Assembly: GCF_020639365.1 (NCBI RefSeq)
Contig: NZ_JAINUL010000001.1
Span: forward strand, 1-45,078
Length of the DNA: 45,078 nucleotides
Direction: 5' to 3'
Source: Streptomyces flavotricini
GTDB taxonomy: Bacteria; Actinomycetota; Actinomycetes; Streptomycetales; Streptomycetaceae
Shown here in pieces: positions 35,019 to 43,610 of this stretch. The first letter of the stretch is position 1; every line of letters starts with the position of its first letter. Made by a program: the position numbers and the translations under genes. A model generated the notes under the pieces. The model saw nothing but the letters and a program-made list of their open reading frames with translations. It was not told the origin of the DNA and did no database searches.

Positions 35019-37115
35019 ATGGCGATCACCTTCGCTGTCACCGAGATCATGCTCAATACGGGCCTCATAGTGGAGCCGCCGCAGGACGGGATGACGCTCT
35101 TCATCGGCTCCAACAACAGCGGCAAGTCGCTCTTGCTCCGTGAGCTCGACGCGCAGGTTGAGCTTCCCGGCACGACAGCCGGCAGGACCACGCGGTGGAT
35201 CCGGCAAGCCCTTCCGCGGCACAGCGGGAGCAGCGCGGAGTTCATGGCCTGGCTGGATGAGCGCGGCTACCGGACCTGGACCCCCAGCACGGCTGAGCAC
35301 TACGCCTCTCCCAACGGGGACGCGCTACTCAAGGACTCTGTCCCTCATCGCTGGACGTCCTTCGCTCTCCCTGAGCTCACCCCCTTTCTCAAGCAGACGC
35401 TGTGGGCCGACGAGCGGCTGCAGGTCGAAGCGGAGGTGGACCATTGGGACCCTTTGCTGCCGTCCCGGTCCAAGCTCCAGTACCTGTACGAGGACCGCGA
35501 AGCCGAGTCGCGTTTCGCGGAATTGGTGCATCAGGCGTTCGGCTATCAAGTCTGTGTAGATCGGTACGACGAGCGGATCAAGCTCCGCGTTGGCCGGCCT
35601 CACCCCGACCTCCGGGACGCCCTCCCGGGGGCAGCACGAGAGGTCGCCGCGGCGTACCGGAGTCTGCCTTTGGTGTCGGCGCAGGGCGACGGCTTCCGCA
35701 GCTTCGTGCAGATCCTGCTCCAGGTGATGGTGCGGCCCGCTCCGCTGGTCATCATCGACGAGCCTGAGGCGTTTCTGCATCCGCCGCAGGCCCGCCTTCT
35801 CGGCCGTCTTCTGGCCGGGATCCGGGGGCAGACGCAGCTGTTCGTCGCGACGCACAGTGCCGACTTCCTCGCCGGAGTCCTCGAAGCGGAGCAGGCCCGT
35901 CCGGTGTCGATCGTCCGCCTCGATCGGTCGTCGGGAACCCCTGCCGCCAGGCTCTTGAACCCGGATGCCGTGCAGGGCCTGCTGCGCACGCCTCTGCTGC
36001 GGTACTCGAACCTGTCCTCGGGCCTGTTCTACGACCGGGTCGTGCTCTGCGAAGCCGCCGGTGACTGCGAGTTCTACGCCGCGTCCTTCGACGTCACCAA
36101 GGCTGCTGGGACCGCACACGACAACACCCTGTTCCTCCACACCAGTGGCAAGGCGCCCCTGGCTGACACGGCCCGGCGGCTACGGCAGTGCGGTATCCCC
36201 ACCGCGGTCATCGCCGACTTCGACTACCTCCGGGACAGTCTCGACCGAGCCGTCACCAGCCTCGACGGCGTCACCGAACACCTGGACGCGGACCTCAAAT
36301 GCCTCCGAGAGCATGCGGCCGGATCCCGGAGCGCGGCCTCCGCAGGCGGCTTCAAGACCGAGATGGACGCGCTCTTGAAGGGCATCAAGGCCAGTGACCC
36401 GCTACCGGAGCGGATACTCGGTGAGCTCACCAAGCTGGCCAAAGGCGGGACCCGGTGGGGTGAGCTCAAGAAGTCCGGCCTGGGGGGCCTTCAGGGCGAT
36501 CCGTACAACGCTGCGGAGCGGCTTCTGCGGGCGGCCGCCGACTTCGGCGTATTCGTGGTGCCCTGCGGTGAGCTGGAATCCTGGGTACGTCAGGTCCCCC
36601 GAGGCGACAAGGCGCTCTGGTCTCAGAAAGTGTTCGAGGATGGGTGGTACGCAAAGCCGACAGACGAGCTGAAAGCCTTCTGCAGCAGCATCCGCGCGTA
36701 CCTCAGGGACGGAGCGGCGGACTATACCCGTGCCGCAGCGCAGGCCCTCCAGGTGAGCTCCCGCCTCGACCGCAGGCACGCTGTCGTCACCAACAGCAGT
36801 AGCGATCCCCTCACGGAAGTACGGGTCATCCGCGCTACCTACACCTACGACAGCCGTCATCACATCCAACCGCTCTGGGGCACGACCGACACCAAGACCT
36901 GCCAGGCCCTCTCGTCAGGAGCCGAGTTCTCTGTACCTCTCACGCTGCTGACCGACGGTTATGGCAACGAAGGGTTCCTCCCGTGTGACTCCACGGACCA
37001 GGCGCTGACGGTCCACTTCCGCGACCGTGTCGGCCTGTGGTGGGAACGCATCGGCGACAAGCCTCCCGTTCGACTGCTCTCCGGCCCTTCCGAACCCGAC
37101 CCCGAGCCGCAGTAG
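35019..37115 (+). CDS. OLD-type ABC ATPase with TOPRIM nuclease domain
   Basis: A 698-residue protein from ATG 35019 with GGGGG just upstream. The N-terminal ABC/AAA_21 ATPase has Walker A GSNNSGKS (30-37), a helical insert (~70-200), signature-like SAQGDGFRSF (~224-233), Walker B VIIDEPEAFLHP (~244-255) and the switch His in FVATHSAD. A TOPRIM domain follows: VVLCEAAGDCEFY (Glu ~344), AVIADFDYLRD (DxD ~398-400) and VVPCGELESWVRQV. This is the order of OLD-family nucleases. A C-terminal ~100-residue strand-rich extension (RATYTYDSRHHIQPLWG...) is not part of the standard fold. OLD nucleases act in phage defence, alone or with partners (Gabija, PARIS, retron-associated); no GajB-type helicase is next door. 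Function as a defence gene is inferred. Confidence 0.88.
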   Translation: MAITFAVTEIMLNTGLIVEPPQDGMTLFIGSNNSGKSLLLRELDAQVELPGTTAGRTTRWIRQALPRHSGSSAEFMAWLDERGYRTWTPSTAEHYASPNGDALLKDSVPHRWTSFALPELTPFLKQTLWADERLQVEAEVDHWDPLLPSRSKLQYLYEDREAESRFAELVHQAFGYQVCVDRYDERIKLRVGRPHPDLRDALPGAAREVAAAYRSLPLVSAQGDGFRSFVQILLQVMVRPAPLVIIDEPEAFLHPPQARLLGRLLAGIRGQTQLFVATHSADFLAGVLEAEQARPVSIVRLDRSSGTPAARLLNPDAVQGLLRTPLLRYSNLSSGLFYDRVVLCEAAGDCEFYAASFDVTKAAGTAHDNTLFLHTSGKAPLADTARRLRQCGIPTAVIADFDYLRDSLDRAVTSLDGVTEHLDADLKCLREHAAGSRSAASAGGFKTEMDALLKGIKASDPLPERILGELTKLAKGGTRWGELKKSGLGGLQGDPYNAAERLLRAAADFGVFVVPCGELESWVRQVPRGDKALWSQKVFEDGWYAKPTDELKAFCSSIRAYLRDGAADYTRAAAQALQVSSRLDRRHAVVTNSSSDPLTEVRVIRATYTYDSRHHIQPLWGTTDTKTCQALSSGAEFSVPLTLLTDGYGNEGFLPCDSTDQALTVHFRDRVGLWWERIGDKPPVRLLSGPSEPDPEPQ

Positions 37116-37458
37116 CAAGAGCCGCCGGTCTCCCACACGCTGCGGACGCAGGGGACCGAGCCCGCCGGCCGCACATGTGGCGCGGCAGTGCGCGTCACCT
37201 GACCGGGAACGGGCATGGCGGCACACCCGCACCGCGCCCCGGTGGGGCCAAAGGTAATCCGCACCGCCGGGCACCCCGTCCGCGGCCGACCGACTGCGGG
37301 CATCACAGCCGCTGCGTGGTCCACGGCGACATCCTGAGCGTGCGCGGTTCTCCGCGCTCGGCGGGGGTGCAGGAGTGTTCCGTCGCTCGGTTGCGGATGT
37401 TCGCAGTGGGGCCTGGTGGGTACTTCCCCACGCAGATGAGGCGAAGGGGGATCTGGGG
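37116..37458 (+). other. Intergenic, no gene seen
   Basis: This 343-bp gap between the OLD-type gene and the NB-ARC gene has no frame with protein-like sequence and start. The last 30 bases contain the AAGGGGG ribosome site used by the next gene. No strong hairpin was found after the OLD-type gene. Confidence 0.5.
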
Positions 37459-39963
37459 ATGCCGATGCGGGTGGGGCAGAGAGGCGTGCGGGCAGGTGCG
37501 TGGGTTTCGGGGGCTGGTGCGGTGGCGTGGGGCGTGGTGGCGCTGGTCACCAACTACGTCACCGCGGAAGTACCTGGCTGGGCCAAGATCCCGTGGCTGG
37601 TGTGGAGCGTGCTCGCGATCCTGGTCGTAGTCGCGGTCGGTCTCGGGCTGTGGAACCGTCACCTCGACGCCGGCGCAGGATCGGCGGCGGGTCCCGCACG
37701 GCTGGCCCCCGTGGACCGGGTAGTCGCCGCGGCCGCCGCGGGATCACTGGCCGCGCCCCGGCTCCGTACCGCACTGCGCGGCCGGGACGCCGAGCTAGCC
37801 GCTCTCAGGCGGCTGCTGGACCGCCCACGGGAACGGTTCGCGGTGGTGTGCGGGACCGGGGGGATCGGCAAGACCACCCTCGCCACCGCCCTGGCCGAAC
37901 ACGCCAAAGACAAAGGGCAGGCGGTGTTCTGGGTGACCTGGCGCGGCCGCGCACAATTCGGCGAGGACATGCTCAGGGTCGCGGTCGCCTGCGGCCTGCC
38001 CGAGGAAACGATGGAGGCTGCCCGGACCGGTCGGGTGCCGCTGGCGGACGTGGTGTGGGGACAGCTGTCAGAGCGGGGGAAGTGGCTGCTGGTCCTGGAC
38101 AACCTCGACGACCCCGAAAACCTAGGACCGCAAGGGTCAGGACCGCTCGCGGACTACCGTGGCTGGGTCCGGCCGGGCGGGGGCGGGCTGCTGCTCGTTA
38201 CCAGCCGCGACACCCGCGCCCACACCTGGGGCCCCGACGCTGACCTCACCCGCCTCGAACCCCTCAACGAGCAGCCCGGCGCGGACCTGCTCCTCGATCT
38301 CGCCCCCAGCGCAGGCGACCGGCCGGATGCCGAACTGCTCGCGGCGCGCCTAGGCGGTCTGCCTCTCGCTCTACAGGCCGCAGGACGCTACCTCGCCGCC
38401 CCCGGAAGCCGATACCGCACCTTCGCCACCTACACGACGGCCCTCGACATCGAACTGGGCAGTCTCCTCGCCGCCCCACACCCGGAATCCTCCGACCCGG
38501 ACGTCGCACGCACGGTCGTGCGGCATACCTGGGAATTGTCCCTCGACCAGCTCGCGCACGACGGCAACGATCTCGCCAGCCCCGTCCTGCACCTCCTGGC
38601 TCTCATGGCACCGGCTCCCGTCCCCCTGGCCTTCCTCACTCCAGAGCTCGTCCACGAGGCCACCGGGGGGCCGGCCGACCCTGTACGCATCGAAGCCGCG
38701 ATCAACGGACTGCACGCCTACGGACTCCTCCAGACCCCCACCACCGACCCCACCGGCACCACCCCCGCGCAGATCAACCTCCACCCCCTCATCCGCGAAA
38801 TCACCGCACACACCCGCACCAGCGAAAGCCCCAACCCCACCCCCTGGTACGACGCCCTCACCCACCAACTCGCACGTTCCGTTCAAGCGGCCGAAGCGGC
38901 CGGAACCGCCGGATGGCCTGTGGCCGTACTCCTCGTCCCTCACGCGCTGGCCTTCGCGGCCCGGCGAGACGGCGGCGACACCGTCATCCAAACGGTGTGC
39001 CAGCTCGCTGACCTCCAGAGGGCCGCTGGCCAGGCCACGAACGCACTTGCCCTCACCGAGATCGGGCTGGAACAGATCGAGTCCCGTTTCGGCGTTGATC
39101 ACCCAGTTTCGCTGACCAGCCGTAACAACCTCGGGGTCGCCCTTTTCGACCTCGGGCGACACCAGGAAGCCGCCGACCTTCACACCACCACGCTCGCCAC
39201 ACGCGAACGCGTTCTCCACTCGGACGACCCCGACATCCTCCAAAGCCGCAGCAATCTCGCCGTCGCCCTACACGCCCTCGGGCGATACCAGGAAGCCGCC
39301 GACCTTTACACCAGCACGCTCGCCGCACGCGAACGCGTTCTCGGCCCCGATCACCCCGACACCCTCACCAGCAGTAACAACGTCGCTGGCAGCCTGCATA
39401 GCCTCCGAAGACACCAGGAAGCCGCCGACCTCCACACCGCCACGCTCGCCACACGCGAACGCGTTCTCGGCCCCGACCACCCTGACACCCTCACCAGCAG
39501 CAGCAACCTCGCCTACGCCCTCAACGCCCTCGGGCGACACCAGGAAGCCGCCGACCTCAACGCCAGCACGCTCGCCGCGCGCGAACGCACTCTCGGCTCC
39601 AACCACCCCGACACCCTCACCAGCGGCAACAACCTCGCCTGCACCCTCAACGCCCTTGGGCGACACCAGGAAGCCGCTGACCTCCACACCGCTACCCTGG
39701 CCACTCTCCAGCGCGTCGCCGGGCCCCACCACCCCCGCACCCTCAGTAGTCGCAACGACCTTGCCGAGGCCCTTCTTGGCCTCGGGCGACACCAAATGGC
39801 CATCGACCTCCACACCGCCACGTTCGTCGCACGCGAACGCGTCCTCGGCCCCGACCACCCCGACACTCTCACCAGCCGCAACAACCTCGCCGCCGCGCAG
39901 CAATGCCTGCAGGCCGGGACACAGCGAGGCCGCAGGTGGAGGGTGCGTCGCGTTCGCCCGTGA
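37459..39963 (+). CDS. Membrane-anchored NB-ARC / TPR STAND protein (bacterial NLR-like)
   Basis: An 834-residue protein from ATG 37459 with AAGGGGG about 8 nt upstream; a GTG at 37375 is a less likely start. Two transmembrane helices at ~12-32 and ~43-63 (SGAGAVAWGVVALVTNYV, LVWSVLAILVVVAVGLGLW) are followed by a linker and an NB-ARC NTPase: Walker A CGTGGIGKTT (~132-141), Walker B WLLVLDNLDD (~209-218), SR.TR sensor (LLVTSRDTRAH) and GLPLAL (~300). A winged-helix-like region leads to six full and one partial 42-residue TPRs of the kinesin-light-chain type (RERVLGPDHPDTLTS.NNLA). It ends abruptly in a basic tail, GRRWRVRRVRP, inside the seventh repeat, which suggests a frameshifted or cut C-terminus. 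STAND proteins of this type act as phage or stress sensors; here no separate effector domain is seen, and the membrane segment might be the effector. Confidence 0.85.
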   Translation: MPMRVGQRGVRAGAWVSGAGAVAWGVVALVTNYVTAEVPGWAKIPWLVWSVLAILVVVAVGLGLWNRHLDAGAGSAAGPARLAPVDRVVAAAAAGSLAAPRLRTALRGRDAELAALRRLLDRPRERFAVVCGTGGIGKTTLATALAEHAKDKGQAVFWVTWRGRAQFGEDMLRVAVACGLPEETMEAARTGRVPLADVVWGQLSERGKWLLVLDNLDDPENLGPQGSGPLADYRGWVRPGGGGLLLVTSRDTRAHTWGPDADLTRLEPLNEQPGADLLLDLAPSAGDRPDAELLAARLGGLPLALQAAGRYLAAPGSRYRTFATYTTALDIELGSLLAAPHPESSDPDVARTVVRHTWELSLDQLAHDGNDLASPVLHLLALMAPAPVPLAFLTPELVHEATGGPADPVRIEAAINGLHAYGLLQTPTTDPTGTTPAQINLHPLIREITAHTRTSESPNPTPWYDALTHQLARSVQAAEAAGTAGWPVAVLLVPHALAFAARRDGGDTVIQTVCQLADLQRAAGQATNALALTEIGLEQIESRFGVDHPVSLTSRNNLGVALFDLGRHQEAADLHTTTLATRERVLHSDDPDILQSRSNLAVALHALGRYQEAADLYTSTLAARERVLGPDHPDTLTSSNNVAGSLHSLRRHQEAADLHTATLATRERVLGPDHPDTLTSSSNLAYALNALGRHQEAADLNASTLAARERTLGSNHPDTLTSGNNLACTLNALGRHQEAADLHTATLATLQRVAGPHHPRTLSSRNDLAEALLGLGRHQMAIDLHTATFVARERVLGPDHPDTLTSRNNLAAAQQCLQAGTQRGRRWRVRRVRP

Positions 39964-40327
39964 ACTGTCGTCGGGCGGCCGCTCGGAGGCGGCCTCGCAC
40001 CACGGCAGAACCGACTGACGGCAGAGCCGGTTGCCGTCGGCGTGGACGATGAAAGCCGGTTCCAGGACTAGCGAGCGGCGACCGGGCTGGCCGGTGAGCC
40101 CGCCCACACGTCGGTCGTACCCGCTGTCACGGTCAGGCCGTACCCGTCGACGCTCGGCCGGCCGAGCTCCTCCCACCCCCGGTAGGCGGCGGTGACTTCA
40201 CCCCACAGCCGTCGGGAACCGGCCTGAGCGACCGCGAAGTCAGCACGCGGTGCGGCCGTCGTAGTCGACCGTCGCCCAGGATCCGATGGCGGCAGACCGG
40301 CGCGCCTCCCCTCCTGCGGCAGCGGTG
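39964..40327. other. Intergenic, possibly decayed 3' end of the NB-ARC gene
   Basis: No intact gene. The sequence just after the NB-ARC stop contains further GC-rich coding-like codons in other frames, as expected if the original C-terminus continued beyond a frameshift, but nothing recognisable. Large minus-strand frames across 39268-40176 are antisense shadows of the TPR repeats. Confidence 0.4.
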
Positions 40328-40359
40328 CGGGCCGTCGCCCGGTAGAGGGCGACGGCCCG
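40328..40359 (-). terminator. Hairpin terminator of the lamin-tail gene
   Basis: A perfect 13-bp stem CGGGCCGTCGCCC / GGGCGACGGCCCG with a 6-nt loop, lying 17 nt beyond the stop of the minus-strand gene at 40377. Confidence 0.8.
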
Positions 40360-40376
40360 TGCGCGCGTGGTGGGTG

Positions 40377-40838
40377 TCAGCGTCGGCGGCCCCAGGACTC
40401 GGTGTCGACCGTGCGGCCGCGGTCGTCACGCAGGGTGGCGGTGTCGCCGTTGTTGCCCCAGATGTACTCGCGGCTGTTCTGGAACAGGTCGGTGCGGGTG
40501 TTGTGGCCGGTGCCGGTGTGGATACGGATCGTGGCGCGCCCGTTGATGCGGACGTTGTCGAACCGGTAGCGGTTGCCGTCCGCATCGCGCAGCGTCCAGC
40601 CGCGCAGGTTGATCGCGTCGCGGGTGGTGTTAGTGATCTCCACCCACTCGTTGTTCAGGGAGCGGTTGGAGTGGTCGTCGCGTCCGGGGCTGTCGGCCTG
40701 GACCCGGCTGATCTCCACCCGCGGACGCTGCTGGTGGTGACCGTCCTGGGCGGCGGCCGGCAGCGCGGCCGCGCCAACGACGGCTCCGGCGGCCAGAACG
40801 GTGGCGGCGATACGGCGCACGGAAGAGGCAGAAGACAT
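40377..40838 (-). CDS. Secreted lamin-tail domain (LTD) protein
   Basis: A 153-residue protein from ATG 40838, which has GAGGGAG upstream; the longer frame to 40970 lacks a signal peptide context. Signal peptide MSSASSVRRIAATVLAAGAV then VGAAALPAAAQ, cleaved near AAAQ-DG. The mature protein is a single lamin-tail (LTD) Ig-like domain: VEISRVQADSPGRDDHSNRS, LNNEWVEITNTTRDAINLRG, WTLRDADGNRYRF, and near the end NGDTATLRDDRGRTVDTESW. Secreted LTD proteins are common in Streptomyces and are thought to have structural or adhesive roles outside the cell. A terminator follows. It looks intact. Confidence 0.88.
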   Translation of the reverse strand: MSSASSVRRIAATVLAAGAVVGAAALPAAAQDGHHQQRPRVEISRVQADSPGRDDHSNRSLNNEWVEITNTTRDAINLRGWTLRDADGNRYRFDNVRINGRATIRIHTGTGHNTRTDLFQNSREYIWGNNGDTATLRDDRGRTVDTESWGRRR

Positions 40839-41403
40839 GGGTGGCGCTCCCTCAAGAACAGCACTCCACCAGCCGAAACAAGCCGGTGAAGGCTTCTGTC
40901 GTGGTCGGCCCGGATGAGCCGAGGGCCACACTCTCGACCCGGCACGCCCTGCGCCGCAGCCCCCGCCCAATACCGGTTACCGGACACGGACATATCCGTC
41001 ACACTCACCTGCACACCACATACATCCTGACCGGGCGTGCCCCTGCCATTTGGTGGCCGATACACCCACCGGCCCCGCGAACCGGACACCGGGGTCAGCG
41101 CGCTCCGGCGCACCACCGGGCGCACTCCTCCACCCGCTCACCCGGCCGGACCAGTTGACCGGGTAACAGCCGTTCTTCAGAGTTTTTCGCACATTGGTCC
41201 GTTCTTCGTGCGCGCGTCGTTTCCTGCGGCGGGTCGATGCCCCGGCCAGCACGTCAGCGTCCGCCAGGGCTGCGGGCTGCCAAGGGGACAGGTCCCGTAC
41301 CGCTTTCGGTAGATCCCGGTACGCGCACGCCCGGGGCGCGGCACCCTGAACGCGTGGAGCGGCCGGTGTGCCGACTCGATCAAGGCATGGGGAGGGGTTG
41401 GTC
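40839..41403. other. Divergent intergenic region, no gene seen
   Basis: A 565-bp region between the divergent lamin-tail gene and the gene at 41404. It contains AT-richer leader sequence around 40975-41030 and 41165-41215, which are candidate promoter areas for both directions. Overlapping frames on both strands are low in protein-like features. Confidence 0.45.
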
Positions 41404-41991
41404 GTGGTGGACAGGGTGCTGAAGGCGCTGGGGGCCGCGCATCAGGGGGCGGTGGGGGTGCTGCTGGCCGACGGCAGTGAGCCGGGCCCGGTCTACTTCG
41501 ACGTGGGCAGCGGCCCGAACGTGCCCTCGTCAACGGAGTGGCACGCCTACGACGGCCGACGAGGGCGGCCCCGGGCCGCGCTGCTGCGGGGCAGTTGCTC
41601 GTGCGGCTGGCGCGGCGCGGCCGAGTACCCCCTCGACTGGACCACCCTCGCCGACGACGAGCCGCTATACGAGGCGGACGTCGACCTGTCCGGGCCGATC
41701 GGCGACTACGAGGCCCACGTATCGGTGGTCCGGGACGCAGCCGTCCCACTCCCCGCAGAGCTGACCGGTCTGCTCACCGAGCTCGTCCGGCAACTCGATG
41801 TCCTCGCTGTCGAGGAACCGCTGGCGGTGTTGAAAGCGCTCGCCGACCTGCGGTATGTCATCGCCCAGACCGGCCAAGAGGCCGCGTACGAACTCGCCGC
41901 CCTCGACGTGCCGCTCAAGGACGTGGCGACCGCACTCGGCACGAGCGAAACCGCCGCCCGCACCTACCTCAACGACTACCTCCACCCCTGA
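41404..41991 (+). CDS. Hypothetical protein with C-terminal helix-turn-helix-like end
   Basis: A 195-residue protein; GTG 41404 is chosen because GGAGG lies 8 nt upstream. The N-terminal half has a strand-rich region with a CSCGWRG motif (residues ~64-70, two Cys that might bind a metal with others) and YPLDWTTLADDEPLYEADVD. The C-terminal half is helical (ELTGLLTELVRQLDVLAVEE), ending LKDVATALGTSETAARTYLN, a helix-turn-helix-like segment. It resembles small DNA-binding or regulator proteins of Streptomyces, but no named family is recognised. Stands alone. Confidence 0.7.
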   Translation: MVDRVLKALGAAHQGAVGVLLADGSEPGPVYFDVGSGPNVPSSTEWHAYDGRRGRPRAALLRGSCSCGWRGAAEYPLDWTTLADDEPLYEADVDLSGPIGDYEAHVSVVRDAAVPLPAELTGLLTELVRQLDVLAVEEPLAVLKALADLRYVIAQTGQEAAYELAALDVPLKDVATALGTSETAARTYLNDYLHP

Positions 41992-42171
41992 CCCGGTGGC
42001 GGGCCTCCAGCCACGACCAGTCCTCGTGACGGTAGCGGGTGCCGAACGTCTCGTCGGAGTACAGCGGAAGGCGGTGCTCGCGCGCGCAGCCGCCGGGCCG
42101 GAGCCGCGCTGCCACCGGAACAGCCATGTGTTCGGCAGGCAGAGCGCCGGGGGCCCGGGGGCGTCAGGTTG

Positions 42172-42981
42172 TCAGCGCCAGTGCGCGGCCCATGCGCGGG
42201 CGGCCGTGATCGTCTCGTCGAGCTCGGTCATTCCGTGCTCGCGCCAGTCCTCCCAGGAGCGGGCCTCCGCCTCCGCCAGAACCCGTACTCCCTCGCGGGG
42301 AGCCTGGGCGAACGCGGGGATGGTGCGGGCCCAGCGTGCTGCGTCCTCGATGCTCTGCTTGCCGTCGAGGACGAGGCGGAAATCCCAGAGTGCGGCGTCG
42401 ATCCATGCGGGGCCGCGCATGGCCCATGCCCAGTCGATCATCCATACCCGGCCGCTGCGCTCGACCATGAAGTTGGTGGCGGCCGGATCCGAATGCACCA
42501 GCCGGTCCCCCGTCAGGAGGCCTTCCTGGGCGGGCTCGCAGTACTCGCCCCACCGGTCCCACGGGGTCAGCCGCACGCCGTCAGGCGCGGGCAGCAGACT
42601 CAGTTCGCGCAGGGCTGCGGCGACCGGCTCCAGATGGTCACCGTCCTCGCCGAAGTACGCCCATGCGGAGGCGTGGGCGCCCTCGAAGCAGAGCAGCAGC
42701 CACCCGCCGGCCTCCTCCTGCCACAGCATCCTGGGGGCGATCGCGGGCACGAAAGGGGCAACGGCTGCTTCGGCCCGCAACTCACCGATCCGCGGGTGGT
42801 CCAGGGGGAGACCTTTGACGAACACCATCTCCGGGCCCGACTCCGGCCAGAACAGCGACGCGAGCGCGGAACTGGTCCCCGACTCCACCTCCGCCCGCGG
42901 GCAGTCCTCCCCCACCCGGGCCGCGATCGCCTGCCGGGTATCGTCAGGAAGCTCCTCGAACGGAAGCCGGTCAACGCGCAT
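42172..42981 (-). CDS. Aminoglycoside phosphotransferase (APH)-fold kinase
   Basis: A 269-residue protein from ATG 42981 with GGGAGG upstream. The catalytic loop LVHSDPAATNFMV has the HxDxxxxN pattern of APH/choline-kinase-type enzymes (catalytic Asp and metal-binding Asn), and MIDWAWAMRGPAWIDAALW holds the following metal-binding Asp. The N-terminal lobe is short, with a possible ATP Lys in MVFVKGLPLD. Many Streptomyces proteins of this fold phosphorylate unknown small molecules; a specific antibiotic substrate cannot be read from sequence. The small Pro-rich gene just upstream ends 6 nt before its start, so they are co-transcribed. Confidence 0.85.
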   Translation of the reverse strand: MRVDRLPFEELPDDTRQAIAARVGEDCPRAEVESGTSSALASLFWPESGPEMVFVKGLPLDHPRIGELRAEAAVAPFVPAIAPRMLWQEEAGGWLLLCFEGAHASAWAYFGEDGDHLEPVAAALRELSLLPAPDGVRLTPWDRWGEYCEPAQEGLLTGDRLVHSDPAATNFMVERSGRVWMIDWAWAMRGPAWIDAALWDFRLVLDGKQSIEDAARWARTIPAFAQAPREGVRVLAEAEARSWEDWREHGMTELDETITAARAWAAHWR

Positions 42982-42987
42982 GACCAG

Positions 42988-43140
42988 TCAGCCTCCCGGC
43001 CGGGGCTGCTGCGGATTGTTCGGCGGGAACGGCGGGTTCTTGTCCGGACGGGTCGGCGGATCCGTCGACGGACGCCCCGGCGGCGGCTTCGACGTCGGCC
43101 CGGGAGACGACGGACGCCGATCAAGCACAGGAACGGTCAT
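42988..43140 (-). CDS. Short proline-rich peptide upstream of the APH gene
   Basis: A 50-residue frame from ATG 43140: MTVPVLDRRPSSPGPTSKPP, then Pro/Arg-rich sequence to the stop at 42988-42990. Half the residues are Pro, Ser, Arg or Asp and there is no fold-like hydrophobic pattern. Its 3' end contains the ribosome site of the kinase gene, whose start follows 6 nt later, so it could be a leader peptide coupled to it. It might equally be non-coding leader. Confidence 0.4.
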   Translation of the reverse strand: MTVPVLDRRPSSPGPTSKPPPGRPSTDPPTRPDKNPPFPPNNPQQPRPGG

Positions 43141-43300
43141 GGCGGCGAAACTACCGGCCGTCGGATCGCCGCCACCCGGCAATGGGCGAGATTGGCGCTA
43201 TCGCGCCGCCACCCCGCCCACCGGGGACCCTTGGGGGCTCGATGGTGTGATCCTCCCGCAGAGGCGAGAACCACGGCCAGCCGCAGGGGGTTCCTGGGGT

Positions 43301-43534
43301 ATGAGCGACGAGAGCGTGATCACGATCGAGATCCGGGGCCAGGAGAAGGCCGCACTCAAAGCCGCGCAACGAATCTCGGCCCTGTTCCTGTCGTCCGGTC
43401 CTTGCCGGTTGCGCCGTACCCCCGGTGAGGACGAGGTACAACTGCTCGTGCACGCGGACGTCAGCCGGGAACCGGGCGAAGGCGGTTACCTCGACCCTGA
43501 CGAAGCTGAAGGAGCAGGCGCGTTTCTTCGGTGA
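43301..43534 (+). CDS. Small hypothetical protein
   Basis: A 77-residue protein from ATG 43301 (MSDESVITIEIRGQEKAALK), with AGGGGG about 10 nt upstream. It has two predicted strand-helix units: VITIEIRGQEKAALKAAQRI and VQLLVHADVSREPG, ending in an acidic tail (LDPDEAEGAGAFLR). Codon use is typical. Family not recognised; the alternating pattern would fit a small alpha/beta protein. Confidence 0.65.
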   Translation: MSDESVITIEIRGQEKAALKAAQRISALFLSSGPCRLRRTPGEDEVQLLVHADVSREPGEGGYLDPDEAEGAGAFLR

Positions 43535-43610
43535 ATCCGGCCGTCCGCACGGGTGAGTTGTCTCCAGGGAGCCTGTCGGGGTGGGTGTCGGGCCCGCTAC
43601 ACCGGCCATT

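Noticed and set aside
39100..39900. Regularly spaced repeats considered as a CRISPR array
   Set aside because: The repeats are in frame with a 42-codon period and encode kinesin-type TPRs.
35019..39963. OLD-type gene plus NB-ARC gene considered as one known two-gene system such as Gabija or PARIS
   Set aside because: The second gene is an NB-ARC-TPR STAND protein, not a UvrD-like helicase or AriB-type toxin, and 343 bp separate them.
39268..40176. Minus-strand repetitive frame of about 300 codons
   Set aside because: Antisense of the NB-ARC protein's 126-bp TPR repeats; no start signal or known domain.
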